A stretch of DNA of 64,000 bases from Flectonema sp. DT1601 (lineage: Eukaryota; Euglenozoa; Diplonemea; Diplonemida; Diplonemidae): NCBI GenBank assembly GCA_964019425.1, contig OZ025782.1, positions 992,001-1,056,000 on the forward strand, in the 5' to 3' direction. The translations under genes and the position numbers were made by a program. This document shows, one piece after another, positions 36,501-46,900 of the stretch. The notes beneath the pieces are model-generated. The model did not search any database. It was not told where the DNA came from and worked only from the letters and a program-made list of their open reading frames with translations. How positions within the stretch are numbered: position 1 is the first letter of the stretch; the number at the start of each line of letters is the position of its first letter.

Positions 36501-39333
36501 TTTATCATCCATCTTCTGCAACACCAAAGCAACTAAATCTAAATTACTATCTGAGATCAGTTTGTGGCACACTTGTGGGAGTCCCGGATCATCTTCACCA
36601 GCTCCGTGTTCGAGGAGTAACTTCACAACTTGTTTGTAGTTACGACGAGTTGACACAGCGCAAAGAAGAGCAGAGTTACAAGTATAAAGACCTTCATTAA
36701 GAATATACGAATCTTTGGGAAGCTTCTTTTGTGGTGCTGCACAACTTCGAAGCTTGACTGTAATGTTACGAGAGGCTAGAGATGAGAAGACGTCAGGAGA
36801 AGCAGGGACAGATATCGTGATTGTGAATGGAGCCGAGGCTGGTGCTGCAGCTATCGCTGCTTCTACAGCGTAGTCACAATCAGGGATTCGACTTATCTCA
36901 CACTGTCGTTGGTTGACTGCTACAATTCTCATTCCAGGTTCAATACCCGCTACCTCAGCTCTACTACCAGAATCCACAACAGAAACTTCATTTCCACTGC
37001 ATTCGATTCCGATCCCCTTCGCGTTGTCTTTTCTGATTGTAATTTCTTGTGAGACTTCAGTTACTTTATATCCTCCCGACGCGTATGCAGAGAGACCGGC
37101 ACGTTCTGCAGGACTCGCTTCGATGACATTTGAAAGAAGCAAATCGCCATCCAGTTCAAGTCCGAGCTCCTCATCAACAGAGTCCCTTCGGATTGTTATT
37201 TCAACGACAGGGACGGCAGGTTCTTGATCGGATCGGCTTTTACGGAGCCAAAAGAGACCAGATTCGAGTCGATCATCTTTGAAGAATGGAACTCGATAAC
37301 GAGGCTTCATGTCTGCGTGAACAGCATTACAATGATGTCCTCCAGCATTAGACCAATTCATAATCATTTGACCTTTCGGTATTCTTTCATGAATTGGGTT
37401 GTTTCCTTCTTCATCTAATTTCGGATGTAATCTTTTTACCTTAACATCATCCCATTCACTCTCGTCTTCGAATTCGTGTTTTCTCTTCAGCTTGTAGTCT
37501 TTAGGATCTTCCTTTCTAAACTCCCACGACTTAAGCCTCCAGCGACCTTCTGACTTTCGAACTTTCCTTTTGAAGTCGTAAATCTGTTCCGCAGTCATCG
37601 AAGTCAGATCAAAACGCGGCTTCTTCTGACACGAGAAAGCGATCGACTCACCTCTCATAACAGGATTAGCCCCATGTTCTCTGAGTAGTAATTCACAACA
37701 TGAAAACATATTCTTCTCAGCTGCGACATGAAGAGCAGTGCAGTCCGTAATATCTAACGAGTTGACAATCAAGTCGGGTACTTCTTTCAGTAAATATTCA
37801 GCAGCATCTCCGTTACCTGCGTGAAGAGCAGAGTAGAGAGGTGTTCTTAAATTAACGTCCTTCGCATTGGGGTCCATGTGTCGAAGCAACATTTTAACTA
37901 TTTCAAGTACTCCATGTTGACAAGCCAAGTGAAGAGGAGATCTCCTGGTGTCATCAAAACAATCATCATAAAGTGGTGTGCTGGCTAAGTTCACGTCATT
38001 CAATACGAAGTCAACGATGCCCACTTGTCTGGAATCCGTTGCGTCGTGAAGTACACTTCTTCCGTTCATTCCTCTCTTCAGAACTTCCCTTCTGTCATAC
38101 AGAAAGTGTGACCAGAGGGCACGAAGCTGTTGTTGTGTTTGACTAAACTAATGATTCTTATTATGACTATAATATTTGTTTCCGTAAAATATAAAACAAA
38201 CATACCGCAGGAAGCTGTCCAAATCGACAGAGTTCAGAAAAACACGGAGACAGTGTTGAGAACAGTTCTACAGGACTTCGTTCATTCAAGTCGCGATATT
38301 GCGAAAGGGTTTCGTGAGAGACGCCATTCGCGTGAAGTTTCGCACAAAGACGGGCAGCAAGGACATCAGCTCGTCTCTCTAGTGCGATGTGAAGAGGAGT
38401 TCGTTTGCAGCAATCCTGCGCCAGAATATCAGTACCGGCATCTAACAGTAAAGAAACTACTTCGAGGTGTCCCCTGTCAACAGCCAAGTGGAGTGCTGTC
38501 TGTCCCCGCCAGTCGACGGCGTCAACTTCAACGAATGAGAGTCCCAACAGGAAAGCGACGATGTAATAATTACCTTCTTGCGCACATTCCTGAAGAACTG
38601 ATCTTCCTAAAAAGTCAGCCATGTTCGCATTGTGTTTACTGATGAGTGTTCCCAACTGTTGTGGAGTTTGAAGACGTCCGAAAACATTATTTTGCATCAG
38701 AAGTCTTTCGATGATAACCTTCTCCGAGTGATCAGGTCCTTGTTGTCTAACAAACAGTGAGGCTACTGCGACAATAAAGTTTCCCTTTTCACGTGATATG
38801 CGTTCCGTTAACTTCCGTTTTCCTTTTCTCTCAGGAACTGGTAATCCGATGTATTCAATCTCTTCAGGAAGAAGGAAGCCAGCATGTGGGAACTCAGAAC
38901 CGATATTTGGAAGAATTGGAAACACGTCAGATATCTTGAGCGAATGTTCCGCTGATTTCGGAATCGATGCAACGCCACCCCGCCTTACAAATTGAAAAGG
39001 AGAACTGAAATCGAGTGCGTGGAGTTTAATTTTTGTCAACTTCTCACGCTGTTCAGGAGTCAGTGGAGGAACAGGCTGACTCGGTGACTGCTGCACTGGA
39101 CTTTCAGGAGGGTTCTCGCCGCTAATATGTGTTACGGTGGATCGGCTACGACGAGACTTCTTAACCGACTGCGCCATTGCAACGAGTTTTTGACGAACTT
39201 CAAGTAGCGTCGTATCAATTCTCAAGTGAAGAGTTCCAACACATCGAGAAGTTGTATTCGACCCCGTCCTTATCGAAACCAGAGCTGCATCATCCGGCTC
39301 TGCTGGTTCATGAGGAAGGCATCGTTCCGCCAT
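26129..39333 (-). CDS. Giant multi-exon ankyrin/PDZ/filamin-like scaffold protein, about 4,100 residues
   Basis: Start ATG at 39333, stop TAG at 26129. Resolved exons (minus strand): 38206-39333, 34836-38126, 34344-34763, 34208-34278, 34034-34148, then an unresolved piece in 33542-34033, then 31187-33541, 30763-31113, 26129-30658. All resolved junctions keep frame and restore ankyrin-type sequence, for example AIKHGSLS|IVQKLVAAGSDVN and VIPPLR|ESLRLGCTI. Six introns resolved here are 59-104 nt and all begin GTATG. Domains in order: disordered N-terminus, ankyrin repeats, a PDZ pair, more ankyrins, a tudor/agenet-like segment, many ankyrins, a duplicated region of unknown type, two filamin/Ig-like repeats, basic tail. 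There is no signal peptide or membrane segment, so it should be a cytoplasmic scaffold or cytoskeletal linker. Less likely, it is two tandem genes, because the 33.5-34.0 kb junction is not solved. The first exon of the downstream part has no ATG and starts at an A-rich cis-type acceptor, which favours one gene. Confidence 0.75.
33542..34033 (-). other. Unresolved exon-intron junction of the giant gene
   Basis: The exon ending at 34034 is in phase 0 and the exon starting at 33541 is also in phase 0. Between them lies protein-like sequence in two different frames: KSLDDIILRHSVCLKARLSF followed by HAIDRHGIIEALQAWARVED (about 33.8-33.93 kb), and RCHEVISKKSCLFECRSS followed by GSETLRANTRAYTRFEATC (about 33.65-33.78 kb). 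The second runs cleanly into LLPETCDSNL of the next exon through a GTGTAG donor. No set of GT-AG introns I tried joins all pieces in frame, so a base-call error, a very short intron or a non-canonical splice site is likely. Confidence 0.5.
34034..39333 (-). other. N-terminal part of the giant gene: ankyrins, PDZ pair, agenet-like segment
   Basis: About 1,675 codons over five exons. Residues 1-230 are Pro/Ser-rich and basic. Ankyrin repeats start near residue 240 (TALHLAVDRGHLEVVSLLLD, TPLHIALERRADVLAARL) and continue in the second exon (SPLHLACQHGVLEIVKMLLR). A charged region then leads to two PDZ-like units encoded around 36.8-37.25 kb, each starting with EITIRxD and carrying a GLELDG/GIGIECSG carboxylate-loop equivalent and an A-G-L/A-G-I turn. 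More ankyrins follow. A tudor/agenet-like segment (GKRIQVVKSGGLVSGKVLN, then GGYLLRLDTGGETTIPG) lies near 35.1-35.3 kb. Further ankyrins reach the end of this part. Confidence 0.75.
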
Positions 39334-39716
39334 ATTAATTAAAGTGAGGGCAGCCCCTCCCCCCTGTGGAATGATTTAAATAAAATAACAAACAGCTTCC
39401 ATTCTGCTTACGAATACTAAACTCTACTTCGGTCACATTATTGTCTGCTGGTGACCTGACAGAAGGAACGGTTAAACAATTGACGTAAATATAATTTATA
39501 AATATCTGATTTATTTCATCACCACGGAAGGTGTTGGTAAATCGTACGTATGTCGAGTCTAAAGCAATCGGAGCGTTCAAAAATGTTCTTCATTTTTGTA
39601 TTTCTTTACTATTTTTCAATCTAAACCCCTATTCGAAGGACGGAATTATCGCAGCGTCAGGGAACGTAGGCTTCATGTGAAGGGCTGTTTTTATTTTTTT
39701 TTATTTGAGGAAATCA
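39334..39716. other. Spacer between the filamin-like gene and the giant gene
   Basis: Holds the acceptor-like site upstream of the giant gene and a T-rich patch near 39690. An 81-codon minus frame here starts with TTG, not ATG, and has no recognisable content. Confidence 0.5.
39364..39378 (-). promoter_or_regulatory. Splice-acceptor-like site upstream of the giant gene
   Basis: The minus strand reads aaatcattccacag, ending about 30 nt upstream of the ATG at 39333. It is pyrimidine-rich relative to the cis-intron ends. Confidence 0.4.
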
Positions 39717-42700
39717 CTAGTTGGTTACATATGTAGCAATTAATACAAACCTTCTGCTTCTGCTTCGGCTGTTGCTTCTGATAGTAGAGTCGTCACGTGC
39801 AACTCGAGGAAGTCGAGGGGGTGAAACAGGCAACCCAACGTCAACTGGGTTCACTCGAATTCGACGTGTGTACCCAAGTCGCTGTGCTGAAGGAACTGAA
39901 GATCTCTCAGGGACGATAGTTATATTTCTCTCAACGTCATCATACTTCGATCTCACAACAAGTTCTACAGACTGACCAGGTTGAACATCTTGAACTAGCT
40001 CTCTAAAGTCAGATAAAAACTCCACCTGTTTCCCTTCTACTTTTGTAATTATATCGTCAGCTTGTACTCCTGATGATAGACTAGCTCCTTTAACTGCAAC
40101 GACCTTCACACCAGCATACTCAAATCGGGCGCCTAGCCCACCGCGGAATTTGATGCTGTCTGTGACTTCGAGTCCGAAGTGAGGGAAAACATTGCGAGCT
40201 TCGCGTTTTTGCTGATTCTGACTAAAGTATCGCTTCCGTGTGAGTTCCAATTCCTGCAGCTGTTCTTCAGCAACTCTCTCAGGCTGTTCATAGCTGCGAT
40301 GCGAACGAGCAACGGAACCGATTCTAAGTCGATCGCGTTCCGTGTCGTCGTGGAGTCGATTTGTGAGTTCCCGAAGTCGCTGCAACTCATCGTCCAAGGC
40401 ATCGAACAATTCCTCTTCAACCATCGCTGTTGCGTAAAACACGTGACCATTAACTTCTACCGCTACACCAGTCTCACCTGCTTCCCTACCTGCTGTAAAG
40501 GTCGCAACCCAAGTACTCGCAGTTCCCGGAACCGCCTGAACTCTCGTTGACACTCTTGCAGTGTTTTCAAGAGGTCTGAGTACAATATTTAGCGGCTGAT
40601 CAACATCATGAAGAGGAGCATATCTAAAGTCACGAACAGTAATTAAACACTGTACTTGATTACCTGGTCTAACTGGATCAGGTGCTAGTGACACGTCAGT
40701 AGAGTCTAAGAATAATGGACCAGACTCCATATTGTGGATATCACAAACACATGCAGTACATTCATACGAACAACCAGAGTGATTAACAACTAAACCAACC
40801 AGTCCGAGACCTTCACAGACGAAGACAACTTCTAAGGTAGATCGAGAGATAGACCCGACTCTCGTCAGTGAAGATATTTCACCAATTGGCTCCAACACCA
40901 ACTGAGAGGTGTCCGGGGCCGGCGCAGGTTTTCCAGCCGCATCATAAAATGAAATAATTACAGAAATTGTATCACCTCTTAGTACCGCTGGTGGATTACA
41001 ACGAACAGTTGTTCTTGTTGGATCAGCATTAGTACCTGGAGTTATTACAGTAATTGGACATAAAAGAGTGATCCCATCGATATCAACTTCTATATCTGTT
41101 GTTCCATACTGAAAGTCTGATAACAAACACTTGTACAGTCCTGTCGTTACTTCTGTAACTTCTCCAACAACTGCTCCCCTGATGACGATGTCATCTGAGG
41201 ATGGTCCTGCAGCTGCCATCCCATTCACTGAATAAGTTGAAATTACTAACAGCGTCACATCCAAAGGTGAGACTGTTTGGATTGCTTTCGCTTTCCCCAT
41301 CAGTTTAGTGTGCTGAGTGATATCCTGCCCCGTGTCATTTCGAAGTACCAGTTTTGTGTATTTGGGATCGTAAATCTGTCTGGGCTTTATGTTTATAAAT
41401 AACTTACTAATAATAGATTTCTTATACAATAATTCAATTGTAAGCCTTCCGGGTTTCAGTGGGAGAAACTGTGCCGTGATTGTACAACAAGCAACATTCT
41501 CCATACTGAGCATTCTAGCACTGTCTTCCTCAGCAGAGATCGACCAATCAGATTCTGGTCCACAAGGATGTGGGGCTCCCCATCTATCTCTTGAAGTGAT
41601 TATGATATCAACAGGCATATCTACGCTGATATCTTTTTGATTGCATGAGATACCAGTTTTTGACACATCCATTTCCTCAGGTCCCACCACTGCAATAGTC
41701 GTCGCATATAACGTGAGACCCATGAAAGAAACAGCTACTCCAGCTGCCCCAGACTGTCGTGTTTGTTGTTGTAATTCGTGTCGTGTAACACAACAGGTAG
41801 TTAATAACATTGCAAAACTAAATAATAAAAACCACAAACCTGTTTCGCTATAAAAGTCGTCTTAAAAGTAGAGGGAGTGAGGGATTGAAATGGTTGAAGT
41901 TGAGAAGCTCCTCCAACAGGTCGAAGGTCTCGCAGATCGTCGACAGAAGCTCCAGCTGTGGGGACTCCTGCTGCAGATCTTGTTGTCAACATTACCGTCA
42001 CCTCCTCATCAACCTTCGCTGGATTTGGAGAGCAGCTCAGAACTGTGTGCATCGTACTAATGTGAGGCGTTACAAATAACACCACCTCAACTGTGGCATT
42101 TTGAGTAGTCGATCCGTAAGTAAGTGACACTCCACTCTTACCGACATTGAGAGGAATAAATGAGAATGTCGCTTGAGAAGGACATCCGACAGTTTCCTGT
42201 TTTTTGTTATTTAATTACTTTTCTGGTAATATTTCAAAAAAAGGTTAACAAACTAGTTCTGTTTTAGAACACTAAAACGAAGTCTAAATAAATTAAAAGA
42301 AACACACCCGAAGACAGCTCAGCTCTGTTGTATTTCCCAAACCGGAGAGAGAAAAGCTACTGAGAGGGGGGGCAGCAGTTACAAGACCTTGCGAGTCTTT
42401 TGTAATGATTGTTCCTGTGACTGTGACTCCTGCCTGAACTGGGTTGGGTGATAACATAATAGAAGTCTGTCTTGGATCGAATGGTTCAATTCTAGCGACA
42501 CTCGATGTTGTACAGAGTACAGAATGACCTCTGTAAGTAACAATAACTCCACACCTTCCAACTTCTTGTGGTGTGAACATTAAACTAAAACAAGAACGGG
42601 ATCCCGTAACTGGTGTTAAGTTTGCAATATTACCAGATGCGCGAACTTCGAAGTCACGAGCATTGGAACCTCTGCAGGGAATTCCATCAGCGTTACGAGT

Positions 42701-43294
42701 AATAATAACGACCTGAACTTCATGTCCAACACCAACTGGGTCTGGTTGACATCCTACTGTTGTTGCTTCAGGATCAATTCCTCCAACAGCTTCATCTTCA
42801 TAAGGATTATCATTATTTATTACTAACGTTCTGCTATCAAGTGATGATTCGATTCCATCACCAAGACGTTGTAATTCACTAACACGAGCTCTGAGATATC
42901 TTAAAAAGGTTGCGTCCGTCCCGTACGTCAACCCTCCTCGTTGAGTTGGTGGCGGCTGCTGAAATGTAACAACTCGAGTTTGATTGTTTTGAATTGTTAA
43001 AGTGTTTCGGAGTTTCTCAATTTCTTGTGTACTCTCGCGGTCATTTTCAAGAGCTCGTTTTAGCAGGAGTCGGAGCTCTTCATTTTCAAGTGTCAGACTG
43101 TCCACTCTCTGGGTCAGCCTAGAAATCTCAAAATTCTTTTCTTCAATAGTCTGCTGGGCTGAAAGCTTAAAGTTTCTGATGTCTTCAATTTCCAAATATC
43201 GACCCTCCCTCCCACCAACACCGTACTGCGTCAGCTCCATAGTCCCATTGCTTTGACGAGACGAGTCGATCTCCCTGCTGTAGGGCGACTCCAT
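39717..43294 (-). CDS. Coiled-coil protein with seven filamin-like repeats and a PDZ domain
   Basis: Three exons (42308-43294, 41840-42196, 39717-41753) joined by introns of 111 and 86 nt give 1,126 residues; the junctions restore CLR|ETVGCPSQATF and FIAKQ|SGAAGVAVSF. Residues about 35-110 form a leucine-zipper-like coiled coil (IEEKNFEISRLTQRVDSLTL). Seven Ig/filamin-type repeats follow, recognisable by the recurring C-x-P-x-P-V-x-x-G start and the late VG-x-x-GV-x-V-x-Y-x-G strand (for example VGCQPDPVGVGHEVQVVIIT, TTVRCNPPAVLRGDTISVII). A second coiled coil (DALDDELQRLRELTNRLHDD) precedes a PDZ-like domain (GVKVVAVKGASLSSGVQADD, then VEGKQVEFLSDFRELVQDV). The tail is Arg/Ser-rich. No signal peptide or membrane span, so probably a cytoskeletal or flagellar/cortical linker. 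It lies directly upstream of the giant gene, which shares two of its domain types. Confidence 0.8.
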
Positions 43295-43302
43295 GTTTGT
43301 CG

Positions 43303-43318
43303 CTGTGTTGAAGTATTT
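43303..43318 (-). promoter_or_regulatory. Splice-acceptor-like site upstream of the filamin-like gene
   Basis: The minus strand reads aatacttcaacacag and ends 8 nt before the ATG at 43294. Confidence 0.4.
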
Positions 43319-43761
43319 ATTTACACAGAAACCTTACATATTTAAATCAAAAACCACGACTAGACCTTCTCACTGTGTGATCAAAAAAAGGTGGTGAAAT
43401 TAGTTTTACATTTTATGTAAATCTGCATAAAAATAAATTTTAATGCGTCATTTCTGCTTTCAGAAGGTATTCCGCCAACAGGATGCGGCAAGCAAGGCTA
43501 TCGAAACAATATAAAAAAAGGTTACTTGTGTGAAGTGAGGGTATTCTCTAGAGTGGCCCTTCTTAGGTGCAACGGTTGGCAGAAAAATAAAAAGTTCCGA
43601 CAAATGTCGGGCATTCGCAGTTAATAAAGAAAAAAAATAATTGATCGCCCATTACTGTTAAGACCAATTTGCAGCTTCGACAAGCCTTCAAGGAAAAGCT
43701 GTCTGACCTCGACATAGTCAGTACCGGGTAAACAGAAAGTTAAACAAAAAAAGCACGCAGA

Positions 43762-43791
43762 GTTCTCGAATAATATTTATTATTCGAGAAC
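43762..43791. repeat. Perfect 14-bp inverted repeat with 2-nt loop, 3' of the UBR1-type gene
   Basis: The arm gttctcgaataata (43762-43775) is repeated as its exact reverse complement at 43778-43791. On the minus-strand transcript it lies downstream of the UBR stop codon, so it could act as an RNA hairpin in 3'-end formation or intergenic processing; it could equally be a DNA dyad. Confidence 0.85.
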
Positions 43792-43914
43792 ACATAAAAG
43801 ATAGGTTAGGGATACGAGACAAAAAAACACTGCAGGCGTGTTGTCTTAACACGTTGAGGTTAGAAATGTATATTAAGAACGAATTATTTCTTCAAAGATG
43901 TTGAAGTAATGACC

Positions 43915-46900
43915 TTACAGCTGTGGTCTATTTAATAATTGTGAACTCTCAAGGATTTCGGTATCAAAACCGTACAAACTAAAGGCTGCGATCCTCTTCA
44001 TTCGATCAACGCGAAGCTTTGATAAGTACAATGGCTTTCCTCGATACAACTTCGGGTCCTCCTCTCCGTACTGATCAACATACAGTGGTGGTATCAACGC
44101 GTAACGATTGCCGTAAACAGCAATGAGACGAGTCTGGTTGAGAGACATAAAAAGAGATTCTCCAGCACCACAACTAGCAGCGTGTTTTTTACATGTGCAG
44201 CAGCTGCGTTTCTCAGTTTCATCTCGAGAAATATCGACCATCGCCCAAGGATCTCTCTCTTTGAGTAAAGATTTCCCGTCGACTACAACACCACACTTTA
44301 AACAGAGGCAGGCGTTGACTACTTGATTCTGACATTCACACTTAACGTCGTGATACTTAGCAACTAGTGCAGTGTATTCATGTGGTAGTTCAATTCCTAA
44401 CTTCAATGGAAGATTACTTCTGATTGGAGGTGAGATCTGACGACTCTTTCCTTCTAATTGATCGACCCATTTTGAAACTGATGCTAATTCCTCATCTCTA
44501 TTTAGTATCGTAGAAGCGATCTCATTAATTGTTTTATATCCGTCACCGAGTGGAAGTAATGAACTCAACTTTGAGAATGCCTCAATTGGAGTATCAAGTG
44601 AAGGTAACACCAAATGATTAGCAGTAAGTGGAGCAGTAACAACACTGTGTGTTATCACCATGTATGATAACATAACACTAAGCTCTCTGTTGATATGCTC
44701 AATTATATTTAAATTTTCACTTTCTTTTAGTCTTACATTTCGTGGGATGGCAGACTGTAGTGTAGCCGCGAGATCTTTCATTGATCTGTCCCCATCGACT
44801 TTGATTCCAGCAGATAGAAGCTCAAGGATAATTTTACACAGCTGAGCTTCTACTGTTCTTCTCATTAAATAAATATATCCTGAGAAGTTAACATCTTCGA
44901 CACGGAGGGTGATGTTAAATAAGATTTGAATCCAGATTGAGAATACATCACGAGTCTGTTTTTAATTTGTTTAATAAAGTACACTAAGTCGACCACCATG
45001 TCTCTATGATTATAAAGAGATCCTGACATACTAGTAATGGATACTTCCCTGTTGGACAATTCATCGTGTCAGGCAAGTGCAGTAGTACTCTGAGTCCTTC
45101 CACATCAGCAGTGTGATACTGTTTTATGTTTTTTTTTTTCTTTTTTGTATTTCGTTACAAAGATTAACCACAAGAAATATTAACAAACCTTATTCGATTC
45201 AAGGAGTGCCTTCAATTGCTGACGTAGAAAGGTAAGTTTCCTGTTTTTTTATTATTTATTTATTACACAACCATCGCATTGGTTTAATGAAAATGATTAT
45301 TTAGTAAGTTTCATACTTAAGAGGAATTGGTGCTGAACTGTTGTCATCAAATCGACTTTCAAGTTCTGTGACTGCGATCTGTTGAGCCCAAGTGAGAATA
45401 GACCCTCCTGTGTACGATGCATTTCGACATGATTCTGGAAACTGACTAGAAGCGAGTACTTTTGGAAATGATTCAAGATGGTGATAATACGCTCCGTCAA
45501 TTCGTCTGGCATCAAATTGAAGTTCTCCACAAATCTCTGGATCATTAACAACTTCAGTGAGTAAACCTTCAATTTCTTCATCAGGTCTTGATAGCTGTTC
45601 CTCATTCTTCTCATTAATGACAGTCATTATTGAAGGAAGGTCTACTTTTCGTTTACCATCTCCGACAATCTGTTTTATTTAATTAATAACAAAAAACACT
45701 TCTAAAACATAAGAAAAAGTAAATAACCAATTCCTACATACCGGACACATGGTGTTAGCAATTCGTCCACACAAAGGACACAGGTACTCACTGGCTCTAA
45801 TGTCCAGTACAGAAACACCTCTAAATTCTGCGGGTATGACTAAGTCGTTCCAATGGTGTCTCATTGCTGATGACTGCTTCAGGTATCGAAGGTGACTCTG
45901 AAGGCAATCGATGTGTAAAATATGACCACAAACATGAGTAATAACGTGACCAGTTTTAGATAAAAGTGTATTATTAAAAGCATTAGTGTCATCATCAAGA
46001 GGACGAAGGATGTTTGGTCGTTGTGGATCAACAGACTCAAAACACTGTTGAAGTCCCGCAGTTCGAGAAGCGAATGCAACGAGTCCGAGATCAGTACATC
46101 CGCCAGCAGGCGAGGCATCCATTTGGCAGAGGCAGCATTTTTCACCTCCCATCCAACCAAGGTCCATCCACTTGTGAAGTGACTCTTGTACTTCTTCATC
46201 TCCACCATCCTCATCTTCATCACTCGATTCGAGGTCGAGATCTACTTCCTGAAGTTGTTGATTCATCTTATCGAGTGCTGCTTTCTGTTTTGCCTTTCCC
46301 TTTGCTGTTCTCGCCTTCGCCTTAGCGCCTCCCTTCTTTGTCGATTTCATCTTCTCACCAAGTTGTTCTTCGAATGACTCCGTTCCAGTGATGTTAGAGT
46401 TAACAATTTCATTAACGATGTCCTTTACTGTTGGAGTCAGTTCTTTTGTTTTTGGATCTCCGACTATGTTGATGATGAGAGTGAGAGGGATTTCATTACT
46501 CGTCATCTTCGTTGTTAGAACTTGCACTACGTCATTGTATACTCCACCTTCCCAAGTAACACTGTCAGGGGTTAGTGTTTTTACTCCACCCTCATAACGA
46601 GTAGGGTAGAAGTGTTTGTCAGATGCTTCAATCGAAGACCAGTTTGATTTATACTGTTCCCTAGTTCGTAATGCTAAAAGTATTAAGTCGAGTGCTGCTC
46701 TGATATCCCCATCTGAAGTTGACTTCGAACTGAAAGACTTCACAACACTGACAGCGATTGATAAAGAGAACTGATTATGGATAACACCAATCAGATTCTC
46801 AAATGCCTTCGGTGGAGGAACCCATTTAGATATCGGAAGAATAGTTCTTCCAGATTTTATATTCATGTATTCACTATCTGCTGTCAGTAACATTTGTTCT

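Larger units (their letters stand above)
43295..43914. other. Spacer between the UBR1-type gene and the filamin-like gene
   Basis: No coding frame. It contains a strong inverted repeat (43762-43791) about 120 nt past the UBR stop and short A runs. Confidence 0.55.

Noticed and set aside
39335-39580. 81-codon frame upstream of the giant gene
   Set aside because: It begins with TTG, ends by running into the giant gene's leader, and shows no domain.
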